Of a stretch of 16,687 nt of DNA, positions 1-6,527 are shown in pieces. The DNA is taken from the NCBI GenBank assembly GCA_003486645.1, contig DNGI01000184.1:1-16687 (forward strand), in the 5' to 3' direction. The notes under the pieces are model-generated. The model saw only the letters and a list, made by a program, of their open reading frames with translations, was not told the DNA's origin and made no database searches. Each line of letters opens with the position of its first letter. Within the stretch, counting starts at the first letter, position 1. A program made the translations under genes and the position numbers. Origin of the DNA: Cyanobacteria bacterium UBA11370. Lineage in GTDB: Bacteria; Cyanobacteriota; Cyanobacteriia; Cyanobacteriales; Coleofasciculaceae.

Positions 1-81
1 TAAATGCAAGGGCAGCTTAACAAACCCAACTCCAGACGTTGAAAGGCTTATCTCTAGAGCCTGAAAGCTATTATAGGGCTA

Positions 82-186
82 CTATTCTTCGCCTCCTTGG
101 ATTTTGAGTAATAAAAAGCCCAAGCCCAAGCCCACAAGAATTAGGGTAAAGGACAATACGGCGGCGTTGAACATTTCACTGTTCAT
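82..186 (-). CDS. petM: PetM, cytochrome b6f complex subunit VII
   Basis: This 34-residue protein was found by reading the minus strand, where a longer plus-strand ORF overlaps it. It begins [13 protein letters not shown], has one hydrophobic transmembrane helix at about residues 8-27 with a Gly-rich stretch (VGLGLGF), and ends [10 protein letters not shown]. That arrangement and the KIQG-acidic tail match cyanobacterial PetM as I recall it. PetM is a small single-helix subunit at the periphery of the cytochrome b6f complex in the thylakoid membrane, which passes electrons from plastoquinol to plastocyanin or cytochrome c6. A GAGGAG ribosome-binding site at 197-202 lies about 10 bases before the ATG and supports this start. 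It lies 166 bp downstream of gcvT and probably has its own promoter. Family is recognised from sequence; function is from established knowledge. Confidence 0.9.
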   Translation of the reverse strand: MNSEMFNAAVLSFTLILVGLGLGFLLLKIQGGEE

Positions 187-226
187 TCTTTTTGATCTCC
201 TCGTGCGATCGCGTTTACAGTTCTTA

Positions 227-255
227 ATCTTAAGATTATTAGGGAGTGGGGGCAA
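227..255 (-). promoter_or_regulatory. Candidate petM promoter with palindrome
   Basis: On the minus strand, TTGCCC (250-255) and TAAGAT (227-232) are separated by 17 bases, an acceptable sigma-70-type pair about 40 bases before the petM start. The -10 element is embedded in a perfect 14-base palindrome, TAATCTTAAGATTA (225-238), which could be an operator or simply AT-rich symmetry. A HIP1 octamer (205-212) lies between it and the ribosome-binding site. Inference from sequence only. Confidence 0.3.
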
Positions 256-352
256 TACGGATCGGGTTTTGGGTGCTGATCCCTTGCAGTATTGTTAAAA
301 CTCTTGTAGCATTAGCATCTTACCCATCCAAGGTAAGCCTTGTTGAAATGAT

Positions 353-1489
353 TTACTTTCTACTTGAACGATAAAACGGTTTCTTGACGACAACCGCTGG
401 GTAAGCTTTCCCTCGAATTTGTATGTCCAGTTTTTGACCTGTTTTAGCTAATGCTGTGGGAACATAGGCGAGGGCGATCGCTTTTCCTAGTGTTGGCGCT
501 AACGTCCCGCTGGTTACTTCTCCAACTATTTCCCCATTAAATAATACAGGGTAGCCATGACGAGCAATATGCCGTCCCTCCATTTCAATTCCCACTAACC
601 GACGTTCTACTCCCCTTTTCTTTTGCTGCTCTAACATTGAGCGTCCCATAAAATCGCCTTTGCTGTCAAGATGAACTAACCAACCTAAACCTGCTTCTAA
701 GGGAGTCGTGGTTTCATCAATATCTTGTCCATACAACGCTAGCGCCGCTTCAAGTCGCAGGGTATCTCTTGCACCTAAACCGCAGGGAGTAACTCCTGAA
801 TTTAGCAGAGATTGCCATAATTTTATCCCCACATCTGGAGCTAACATGATTTCAAATCCATCGTCCCCAGTGTAACCCGTCCTTGCAATAAAAGCGGGTT
901 GATTAAATACAGTAGTTTCTAAATGTCCAAAGAATTTTAGGGATGTTAAGTCTTCCTTTATCAGAGGTTGAAGATAACTAACAGCTTGAGAACCTTGGAG
1001 GGCAATTAAGACTTTTGCAGGGGTCAGGTCTTGAAAATTTACAGTATGAGCTTCTAGATTTGCTAATAACCATTCTTTGTCTTTGGTACAAGTAGCTGCA
1101 TTAACAATAATTAGGCAGCGTTCCTCACCCGTCTCATCCTCACCTTGATAGTAAATAATGATATCATCAATAATACCCCCTTGAGGATTTAATAGAACAG
1201 TGTACTGGGCTTCTCCAGGTTGCGATCGCATCAAATCTGAAGGGACTAATCGCTGCAATTGTTCTCGTAATTGCTTGCCTTTTAATACAAATTTTCCCAT
1301 GTGGGAGATATCAAACATTCCGGCGGAAGTTCGTACCGCTTGATGTTCAGCACTAATACCTGTGTATTGGACTGGCATTTCCCAACCCGAAAACGCAGTA
1401 AGTCGGGCGTTTTGTTCAACGGCTAGATGAAATAGGGGCGTGCGAGAAAGGGGGGATGTTTCTGATTGGGATAGTTCGGGTTTAGCCAC
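353..1489 (-). CDS. gcvT: Aminomethyltransferase, glycine cleavage T protein
   Basis: GcvT takes the aminomethyl group from lipoylated GcvH, releases ammonia and passes the one-carbon unit to tetrahydrofolate. The 378 residues are the usual family length. Recognisable motifs are FSGWEMPVQY (34-42), GGIIDDIIIYY (104-114; D108 aligns with the catalytic Asp of the E. coli enzyme), ARTGYTGDDGFE (202-213), GLGARDTLRLEAAL (237-250) and the C-terminal barrel GEVTSGTLAPTLGKAIAL (323-340). The start is a GTG at 1489; no ATG or Shine-Dalgarno sequence is visible just upstream, but the N-terminus fits the family. It lies only 40 bp after the Uma2-like gene and may be co-transcribed with it. No gcvH or gcvP is present in the window. 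In cyanobacteria this system also processes photorespiratory glycine. Confidence 0.95.
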   Translation of the reverse strand: MAKPELSQSETSPLSRTPLFHLAVEQNARLTAFSGWEMPVQYTGISAEHQAVRTSAGMFDISHMGKFVLKGKQLREQLQRLVPSDLMRSQPGEAQYTVLLNPQGGIIDDIIIYYQGEDETGEERCLIIVNAATCTKDKEWLLANLEAHTVNFQDLTPAKVLIALQGSQAVSYLQPLIKEDLTSLKFFGHLETTVFNQPAFIARTGYTGDDGFEIMLAPDVGIKLWQSLLNSGVTPCGLGARDTLRLEAALALYGQDIDETTTPLEAGLGWLVHLDSKGDFMGRSMLEQQKKRGVERRLVGIEMEGRHIARHGYPVLFNGEIVGEVTSGTLAPTLGKAIALAYVPTALAKTGQKLDIQIRGKAYPAVVVKKPFYRSSRK

Positions 1490-1529
1490 GGATTGTTTCG
1501 GATATAGGTTAGTGTTTTAATATCTTAAA

Positions 1530-2207
1530 TCATTCGTTGTTGGTTGTTATTTTTTGGTCAATATATTGTCTTACCCAACCCCGGAAAGATTTCTGAAACA
1601 CTCTTGAACTAGCACTAATATTCTGTTCAATGAAGATGGGTATCTCTTTAACTGGAAATGTTCCAAAAGCCAGACTGGTATCAGTTTCTTTGTAAGTTCC
1701 GGCTTCAAGCTGATAGATATGCAGGACTTCCATATCGTAGCGCCAAATCTCAGGAACTCCTAAACCAGCATAAATCGGCTGTTTGTCCAGTGAAGGGCTT
1801 TTATAATCTATTTCTAAGATTAGGTCTGGAGGTGGGTCTTTAGAAAGATCAATATTTGGCTTGATATTGCGAATGGCTGGCTCATTCTGAATATAGAAAC
1901 AGTTATCAGGTTCTGCACCTTTCAATAAATCTTTTCGTTTCCAGGTGGTTGAACCAATAGCTTCGCAATCAAGATCTAATTCTTCTGCTAAGTATTTAAT
2001 TAAATCCCTGATAATTTCCTTATAATATTCGTGTTTTGGCGATGGCATTCTAATTTCGAGTGTTCCTTGGTCATAAGCCAGTTTTGAGGAACGATTATCT
2101 CCTAATTCAGATAGGATAGTTTCAAATTCGTCCCAACTGACGTTATGAAGTATTTGGGGTTCTCCTTCTTTTATGCTTATTCCCTTAAGGGGGGTTGCCG
2201 TTTTCAT
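1530..2207 (-). CDS. Uma2-family (DUF820) nuclease-like protein
   Basis: A 225-residue soluble protein of the Uma2/DUF820 family, which is highly expanded in cyanobacteria and has a PD-(D/E)XK restriction-endonuclease-like fold. Visible signatures are the strand with KLAYDQGTLEIRMPSPKHE (42-60), the EPD acidic motif (99-101), PDLILEIDYKSPS (127-139, with D128, E132 and K136 as likely active-site residues) and YAGLGVPEIWRYD (146-158). Biological role and substrates of such proteins are mostly unknown. A TTG 21 bases upstream would add seven residues; I prefer the ATG at 2207 because GGAG (2218-2221) sits 10 bases ahead. The last residues, ITTNNE, are encoded by an AACAACC-type heptamer, the same unit as the array near 6217. 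It lies 63 bp after the TPR gene and 40 bp before gcvT. Confidence 0.88.
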   Translation of the reverse strand: MKTATPLKGISIKEGEPQILHNVSWDEFETILSELGDNRSSKLAYDQGTLEIRMPSPKHEYYKEIIRDLIKYLAEELDLDCEAIGSTTWKRKDLLKGAEPDNCFYIQNEPAIRNIKPNIDLSKDPPPDLILEIDYKSPSLDKQPIYAGLGVPEIWRYDMEVLHIYQLEAGTYKETDTSLAFGTFPVKEIPIFIEQNISASSRVFQKSFRGWVRQYIDQKITTNNE

Positions 2208-2270
2208 CCACGTATTTCTCCGATCCAAGTTATACTAAATGGGTTAGACAAGGATTAATAATATCTTTCC

Positions 2271-3401
2271 TCACCTTCCTTGATTATCCCCAATCAACTC
2301 ACGAAATCGCTTATTCTTCCTTAAACGTTCCAAATCCGGGTCAGTTTTCGCCACTGGAAGATATTTATTGGGATTCAACTTAATCGCCTCTTCAATATAA
2401 TTCACCGCTAAGGTCACATTCCCCTGGAACGCATAACAATACCCCTTGTTATAAATCGCATTTACATGATCGGGATTAATCTCCAACGCCTTCTCAAACT
2501 TTTCCATCGCTTCCTTATACCGCCCCAATCTCACCAGCGCATACCCCTGATTATCCCAAGATTCATAATTATTTGGGTCACAAGCGATCGCTTTATCATA
2601 ACTTGCTACCGCTTCCTTCAAACGCCCCAATCGTCGCAGCGTCAATCCCCGATTATTCCAAGCATGAGTTTCATTGGGATCAAATTCTAAAGCTTTTTCA
2701 AAGCAAATCAGCGCCTCTTTTTCTTTGCCTAATTTAGAGAGCATATTGCCGCGATTAATCCAACTGCCTACATGATCATGCTTAATTTCTAGGGCTTTAT
2801 TAAAACTTTCCAGCGCCTCTTCTGTTTTATTTGCCGTCATTAAAATACAGCCCAGATTATACCAAACTTCTGGATCATCTGGCTGAATTTTTATGGCTTT
2901 ATCATAACTTTTAATTGCCGCTTGGAAACGACCTAAATTACTGAGTGCAATCCCTCGGTTACTCCAAGCCTTATAATAATTGGGGTTAAGTTTTACCGCC
3001 TTATCATAATCAGCGATCGCTTCCTTATTGCGCCCCATAAACATCAATGAATTCCCGCGATTTCCCCAAGCCTCATAATGGTTAGGATCAATCTCAATCA
3101 CCTTATCAAAACTAGCGATCGCCCTTTCATTCTGTCCCCATTCCGTTAACGCAATCCCCCGATTTAACCAAATTCGAGTCTCAGTAGGATTCAACTCACC
3201 TGCTTTATCAAAACTAGCAATAGACTCTTCATAACGCTTCAAATGTCCCAACGCTAACCCTCGACAAGTCCAAGCATCAGCATTATCAGGTGTCAGCTTA
3301 ACCGCATCATCAAAAAGCGCCACAGCAGCAGTAAAATCCCGCGACTCCAAACAACGCACACCTTGTTCAAAAATGAATTTAGCAGCCTTTGGATCAGTCA
3401 T
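2271..3401 (-). CDS. Tetratricopeptide repeat protein, about ten TPRs
   Basis: The 376 residues are almost wholly TPRs in one unbroken 34-residue register from about residue 6 to 345. Each repeat shows the pattern W/Y-x-N-RG-x-x-L---G--EEAI--[YF]DKA---P. The C-terminal segment DPDLERLRKNKRFRELI (about 355-371) is the typical capping motif after a TPR array. There is no signal peptide or membrane segment, so a cytoplasmic scaffold or adaptor role is expected; the partner cannot be read from the sequence. The ATG at 3401 lacks a clear Shine-Dalgarno sequence but is served by a good promoter-like element at 3435-3463. Repeats 3 to 9 are much alike (repeated NRG and SYDKA), as expected for expansion by internal duplication. 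Neighbours give no functional hint. Confidence 0.93.
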   Translation of the reverse strand: MTDPKAAKFIFEQGVRCLESRDFTAAVALFDDAVKLTPDNADAWTCRGLALGHLKRYEESIASFDKAGELNPTETRIWLNRGIALTEWGQNERAIASFDKVIEIDPNHYEAWGNRGNSLMFMGRNKEAIADYDKAVKLNPNYYKAWSNRGIALSNLGRFQAAIKSYDKAIKIQPDDPEVWYNLGCILMTANKTEEALESFNKALEIKHDHVGSWINRGNMLSKLGKEKEALICFEKALEFDPNETHAWNNRGLTLRRLGRLKEAVASYDKAIACDPNNYESWDNQGYALVRLGRYKEAMEKFEKALEINPDHVNAIYNKGYCYAFQGNVTLAVNYIEEAIKLNPNKYLPVAKTDPDLERLRKNKRFRELIGDNQGR

Positions 3402-3434
3402 AGTATTTTAGATTTTAGATTTTGCAGATATTAA

Positions 3435-3463
3435 AATATAATTTATTTCAAGATAGCTATCAA
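3435..3463 (-). promoter_or_regulatory. Candidate sigma-70 promoter of the TPR gene
   Basis: On the minus strand TTGATA (3458-3463) and TATATT (3435-3440) are spaced by exactly 17 bases, and the predicted transcript would start about 25-30 bases before the ATG at 3401. The palindrome GATAGCTATC (3452-3461) overlaps the -35 element. This implies that the TPR gene is transcribed independently of msrP. Inference from consensus match. Confidence 0.5.
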
Positions 3464-3508
3464 CCCACATCCCATCCGCTACATCCGCTACCAAATCCGT
3501 TGCCACGG

Positions 3509-4486
3509 TCAAACATACAAACTCGCCACATATTCCTCATACCCATTATATAGAAGCGTCTCCCGCTTTTCCCACGAAAAATCTTCTCCTTTCCCAATAA
3601 ACTTTTCCGTCGCTTGTGACCACCGAGGATGAGGTTTCTTCGGATTAACATTTGCCTCAAAATCATACTCATGCGAATCAATCGTATTCCAAAACGTAGC
3701 AGGCTGACTCTCTACAAACTCAATCTTAACAATTGACTTTGCCCCCTTAAATCCATACTTCCAAGGAATCACTTCTCGAATTGGCGCACCATGCTGTTTA
3801 GGTAATAAATGACCATAAATACCAACAGCAAAAAATGCTAATTCATTCGCCATTTCCTCAACACTTAACCCTTCCGTATAAGGCCAAGGCAACTTGCCAC
3901 CCAAAGACCAGGATGGACCAATCCGAATCTTAGGATTATCATAGGAAATAAACCGCACAAATTGCGCTTTAGACGTGGGTTCAACTTCTGCCATTAACCG
4001 CTTCATCGGAAATCCAATCCACGGTAATACCATCGACCAAGCTTCCACACAACGAAAGCGATAAATCCGTTCTTCTAGGGGAAATTTTTTCTGTAAATCA
4101 TCCAAATCATAGGTACGGGGATTTTTCACTAATCCCGTTACTTCGACTTTCCAGCTATCAGTTGGTAACGATTGAGCCGCTTGCCAAATGGATTTACCTG
4201 TGCCAAATTCATAATAGTTATTGTAGCGTCCAGCGAGTAGTTCATTAGTAATGGGTCGGTCAACTTCTGCAAAGGCTGGATTTGTTTTAATAGACTCTAA
4301 TTTTGGTACATTTAGAGTAGCTTCTAATTCATTATCAGCGTCCTCGGATGCTTGGCAGCCTAAAATTGGTAGAATACTCGCACCTGCTAACGTTTTGAGG
4401 AAACGACGGCGATTGAAATAAGTGGCTTCAGAAGTGACTTCTCGTTCTGGAATTTCCCAGGATTTCGGTACGCGGATGAATGTCAT
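3509..4486 (-). CDS. msrP: MsrP (YedY-type) methionine sulfoxide reductase, molybdoenzyme
   Basis: MsrP is a periplasmic molybdopterin enzyme that reduces methionine sulfoxide in oxidised exported proteins. The N-terminus carries a twin-arginine signal, NRRRFLKTLAG (25-35), followed by a hydrophobic stretch ending LGC (42-44), so a Tat-exported lipoprotein is possible. The core matches the family: PLEERIYRFRCVEAWSMV (136-153), where C146 is the expected molybdenum ligand, PWIGFPM (155-161), LPKQHGAPIREVIPWKYGFKG (228-248) and PHPRWSQATE (285-294). The long N-terminal extension before the Arg pair is also seen in the E. coli protein. The C-terminus stops after VASLYV; as I recall, relatives extend about eight residues more. 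The membrane haem partner MsrQ is not encoded nearby. It lies 57 bp after the RmlD-like gene and may be co-transcribed with it. Confidence 0.92.
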   Translation of the reverse strand: MTFIRVPKSWEIPEREVTSEATYFNRRRFLKTLAGASILPILGCQASEDADNELEATLNVPKLESIKTNPAFAEVDRPITNELLAGRYNNYYEFGTGKSIWQAAQSLPTDSWKVEVTGLVKNPRTYDLDDLQKKFPLEERIYRFRCVEAWSMVLPWIGFPMKRLMAEVEPTSKAQFVRFISYDNPKIRIGPSWSLGGKLPWPYTEGLSVEEMANELAFFAVGIYGHLLPKQHGAPIREVIPWKYGFKGAKSIVKIEFVESQPATFWNTIDSHEYDFEANVNPKKPHPRWSQATEKFIGKGEDFSWEKRETLLYNGYEEYVASLYV

Positions 4487-4543
4487 TGTATTATGATTTC
4501 TTTCTAGAGTTTTACAGAAGGTTAATGCCTTTATAAAATACTA

Positions 4544-5419
4544 TCAAATTTTACCTATTAAAGCTGCCAATTCTTCTCGCAAAGATAACGGTGCATATCC
4601 TAAAGCAAACGCCCTTGCACTATCTAAGGAAACATCAGAAGGTCGAGGCGCTGCCATTTTTACATCTGCTTGTTTTCCAGCTTTAAGTCCAGTTCCAGGC
4701 AATTGCAATACTTCAACTAATAACCGTCCAAACTCATAACGAGATATGCGTTCTTTCCCTCCTAAATGAAGGTATCCTTGTACTTTTTTCAAGGCTAATA
4801 AAAGTCCTTTTGCTGCGGTTGTCCCACTCACCGGAGTGCGAAATTCATCAGTAAATAAACTTAACTCTTTTCCTTCTGTTAAAATCTTGAGAAAGGGTTG
4901 AATAAAACTACTAGCTGTGGGTGTTGCCATGCCAAACATTAAAGGCATTCGACATATTGCTGTTTGGGGATAACGTAGTAACATTCCTTCCTCAGCTTTT
5001 ACTTTTTGTTCACCGTAATAATTGATAGGACAAACAGGATCAGCTTCTTTGTAAGGAGGGTTTAATCCATCAAAAACTAAGTCGGTTGAGGTGAACACAC
5101 AAGGAATAGAATAATCAGCACAAAGTCCGGCGATATTACAGGATGCTGTTACATTAATCGGTTCGGTTTGATTGGGGTTAAGCTGACAAAAGTTAGGGCT
5201 AGATTGTGCGGCTGTATGGATAACTGCGTCTGGCTTAATTTCTTCAAAAAGATGTTTAATTTGTTCAAAATTCGTCAAATTTACTTTGATTAAATTTGCC
5301 TTTGGAATCTGTAAATTTTGGGAAAAGTAAGTACCATAAACCTCCCATTCGGGTTTAGCCACCTGGCAAATATGCCATCCTAGAAAACCGCTAGCGCCTG
5401 TGACTAATAATTTTTTCAT
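4544..5419 (-). CDS. RmlD-like NAD(P)-dependent sugar reductase (extended SDR)
   Basis: A 291-residue extended short-chain dehydrogenase/reductase. The dinucleotide-binding motif TGASGFLG is at 7-14, the segment IHTAAQSSPNFC at 67-78, the active-site strand TSTDLVFDG at 110-118 and the catalytic YxxxK at Y135-K139 (YGEQK). The C-terminal RPSDVSLDS (259-267) is characteristic of the dTDP-4-dehydrorhamnose reductase (RmlD) branch. Members make dTDP-rhamnose or related deoxysugars, but many cyanobacterial homologues are assigned only as SDR oxidoreductases. No rmlA, rmlB, rmlC or glycosyltransferase gene is next to it, so the exact substrate is open. It lies 45 bp after the small exported protein gene and 57 bp before msrP. 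Family is clear; substrate is not. Confidence 0.88.
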   Translation of the reverse strand: MKKLLVTGASGFLGWHICQVAKPEWEVYGTYFSQNLQIPKANLIKVNLTNFEQIKHLFEEIKPDAVIHTAAQSSPNFCQLNPNQTEPINVTASCNIAGLCADYSIPCVFTSTDLVFDGLNPPYKEADPVCPINYYGEQKVKAEEGMLLRYPQTAICRMPLMFGMATPTASSFIQPFLKILTEGKELSLFTDEFRTPVSGTTAAKGLLLALKKVQGYLHLGGKERISRYEFGRLLVEVLQLPGTGLKAGKQADVKMAAPRPSDVSLDSARAFALGYAPLSLREELAALIGKI

Positions 5420-5464
5420 TCAACAAATAAGGATTGGGTAGTGGAAAATAAGTTCTTAACACAT

Positions 5465-5836
5465 TTATTCGCAGCTTAGGACTTCATTTACAGGTGCAAA
5501 TCCTTCCGGATCATCATACCCAACTAACTCTGAGTAGTAATTCTTATTTTGTAGGAGAATGACCCGCGCTGTATCTAGAGGTGTATTATGAAATGTTAGT
5601 TCTCGTTGGGTAGCGATCGTGATATTTTCAGCAACGGTTGAAGGAAACTGTTCGTAGGTAAATGTGGTAGTTCCCTCTTCTTCTTTAATGGTGATAAAAC
5701 TTCGCATTCCCAAGGGATTAGGTTTGCCAGAATCGGGATTGTATTGACAAATTCTCCCTTTATTAGAAGCGGCACAACTTAAGGGAAAAATTAACAATAT
5801 CAACGTGAATAAAATTTGTGAGGTTTTGAGTTTCAT
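5465..5836 (-). CDS. Small exported protein of unknown function
   Basis: This 123-residue protein starts with a signal sequence: basic MKLKTSQ, a hydrophobic core (about 8-19) and SCAAS (20-24). The Cys at 21 resembles a lipoprotein site, but Pro at -3 makes a poor lipobox, so a plain Sec signal peptide is equally likely. The mature part is short, hydrophilic and probably beta-rich, with Cys at 30 and 122 that could form a disulfide outside the cytoplasm. I do not recognise a family. A strong promoter-like element lies at 5907-5935, giving a leader of about 65 bases with AGG 10 bases before the ATG. It probably heads a transcript that continues into the RmlD-like gene. Confidence 0.75.
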   Translation of the reverse strand: MKLKTSQILFTLILLIFPLSCAASNKGRICQYNPDSGKPNPLGMRSFITIKEEEGTTTFTYEQFPSTVAENITIATQRELTFHNTPLDTARVILLQNKNYYSELVGYDDPEGFAPVNEVLSCE

Positions 5837-5906
5837 AGAAATCTTACCTGGATACTAATTAACAGTTAGCAATCAGCTTTTTTTACTTGGATTACTCGGT
5901 CTAGAT

Positions 5907-5935
5907 TTTATAGCATTGTACTTTACCTTATTCAA
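5907..5935 (-). promoter_or_regulatory. Candidate sigma-70 promoter of the small exported protein
   Basis: On the minus strand TTGAAT (5930-5935) and TATAAA (5907-5912) are exactly 17 bases apart, about 70 bases before the ATG at 5836. This is one of the best promoter matches in the window. Together with the short gaps to the RmlD-like and msrP genes, it suggests a three-gene transcript. Inference from consensus match. Confidence 0.5.
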
Positions 5936-5956
5936 CTCAGAACTACTATATTTATA

Positions 5957-6211
5957 TTAAAACTCATCCTCCTCAATTTCCTTCATTTCTGCTAGAGATT
6001 GCCAACCCGGTTGCCACAAAGAACGATCTTTCAGTTGATTAGCATTCAGCCAAAATCGTACATTGCGATCGCAGGACGCAACCATTTCAGCAAAAACCCA
6101 CTGACCCTGATTTTGGCGGTTTACTACCTGGAAATGCTGCCAACCCCAAGTTTTTTGGATAGCTGTCCATTTAGAACCGATTAGATAAGGAAATTTTTGC
6201 TTTTTTATCAT
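5957..6211 (-). CDS. Small Trp-rich protein, DUF2389/TIGR02450 family
   Basis: This 84-residue protein has seven tryptophans (15, 22, 24, 38, 54, 66, 70). The segments LIGSKWTA (10-17), GWQHFQVV (23-30), FAEMVASCDRNVRFW (40-54) and LKDRSLWQPGW (60-70) match the conserved small Trp-rich family found in cyanobacteria and proteobacteria. Its function is unknown. There is no membrane segment or signal. The C-terminus is acidic (EIEEDEF). The ATG abuts the heptamer repeat array at 6211-6257 directly, so the mRNA leader would be made of AACAACC repeats and no Shine-Dalgarno sequence is present; family conservation begins at about residue 9, which supports this start. It lies 120 bp upstream of the next gene, which has its own promoter-like element. 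Confidence 0.85.
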   Translation of the reverse strand: MIKKQKFPYLIGSKWTAIQKTWGWQHFQVVNRQNQGQWVFAEMVASCDRNVRFWLNANQLKDRSLWQPGWQSLAEMKEIEEDEF

Positions 6212-6257
6212 TGGTTGGTTGTTGGTTGTTGGTTGTTGGTTGTTGGTTGTTGTTTGT
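6211..6257. repeat. Heptanucleotide tandem repeat (GGTTGTT)
   Basis: Five perfect copies of GGTTGTT run from 6217 to 6251, with a degenerate unit on each side. This is the short tandemly repeated repetitive (STRR) type typical of filamentous cyanobacteria. It directly abuts the start codon of the Trp-rich gene. A related single unit lies in the 3' end of the Uma2-like gene (1536-1548). Confidence 0.9.
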
Positions 6258-6294
6258 GATTGATCATTTAGCTAACAACTAATAACTAACAACC
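6231..6294 (+). repeat. Imperfect inverted repeat formed by the heptamer array
   Basis: The segment AACAACTAATAACTAACAACC (6274-6294, written here without its first base as a 20-base match: ACAACTAATAACTAACAACC) is complementary to three array units. The few differences place T opposite G, so plus-strand RNA could pair with G-U wobbles over about 21 bp around a loop of about 22 bases. On the minus strand these positions become A-C mismatches. The asymmetry suggests structure in plus-strand RNA or single-stranded DNA, but it may simply be a decayed repeat. Confidence 0.5.
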
Positions 6295-6353
6295 AATAAG
6301 TCTTTACACGGGAGGATGTCAGGGAAAGCAAGCAACGAAAAAATCTGGGCATT

Positions 6354-6386
6354 AGATTCCCGACTTCTTGGAGAAGTCGGGAATCT
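6354..6386. repeat. Perfect 15-bp hairpin, REP-like palindrome
   Basis: AGATTCCCGACTTCT (6354-6368) and its exact reverse complement AGAAGTCGGGAATCT (6372-6386) flank a TGG loop. Palindromes with AGAAGTCGGG-type arms are, to my knowledge, dispersed in many cyanobacterial genomes. No T-run follows on either strand, so it is not a classical terminator, although it could stop or stabilise the transcript of the pentapeptide gene. It may mark a small non-autonomous mobile element or the end of a decayed insertion sequence. Confidence 0.8.
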
Positions 6387-6445
6387 GGGACAACCAGTAA
6401 CTATAAAGTTGACATGCTCCCAAATATAATGTCCTAACCGATATG

Positions 6446-6477
6446 TCCGTCGCTATCAGTAATTGATATTAGACGGA
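6446..6477. repeat. Nested interrupted palindrome, possible transcript end
   Basis: TCCGTC (6446-6451) pairs with GACGGA (6472-6477), and inside it TATCA (6454-6458) pairs with TGATA (6464-6468) around a 5-base loop. It lies about 50 bases downstream of the pentapeptide gene stop. There is no T-run, so a terminator role is only possible. Confidence 0.35.
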
Positions 6478-6527
6478 GCCTAGATAGGAACGCGAATAGA
6501 GCTTTGAAAACTCAAAATCGTATCATT

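Larger units (their letters stand above)
6212..6527. other. Repeat-rich intergenic region between the pentapeptide and Trp-rich genes
   Basis: These 316 bases hold, left to right, the heptamer array and its inverted partner, a 37-codon plus-strand micro-ORF (6316-6429) with GGAGG directly before its ATG, the perfect hairpin at 6354-6386 inside that micro-ORF, and a nested interrupted palindrome at 6446-6477 (TCCGTC...GACGGA with inner TATCA...TGATA). The last lies 50 bp after the pentapeptide gene and could help end its transcript. I see no tRNA or convincing longer gene. Confidence 0.6.

Noticed and set aside
1..81. Terminator or gene fragment at the left edge
   Set aside because: Only short symmetric pieces such as AGC...GCT are visible downstream of petM, with no T-run, and no frame that can be supported.
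104..298. 64-codon plus-strand ORF near the left edge
   Set aside because: It overlaps petM on the opposite strand, has a Lys/Pro-rich start that is the antisense of the PetM Gly/Leu helix, and resembles no family.
319..337. CTTACC/GGTAAG hairpin just after gcvT as a terminator
   Set aside because: Only six base pairs and no T-run on the minus strand; too weak to call.
3460..3681. Minus-strand 73-codon ORF overlapping the msrP 3' end
   Set aside because: It is another frame of the msrP coding sequence, basic and Met/Arg-rich, with no family match.
6211..6257. Possible CRISPR array
   Set aside because: Units of seven bases repeat without spacers, so this is a simple tandem repeat. No cas genes are present.
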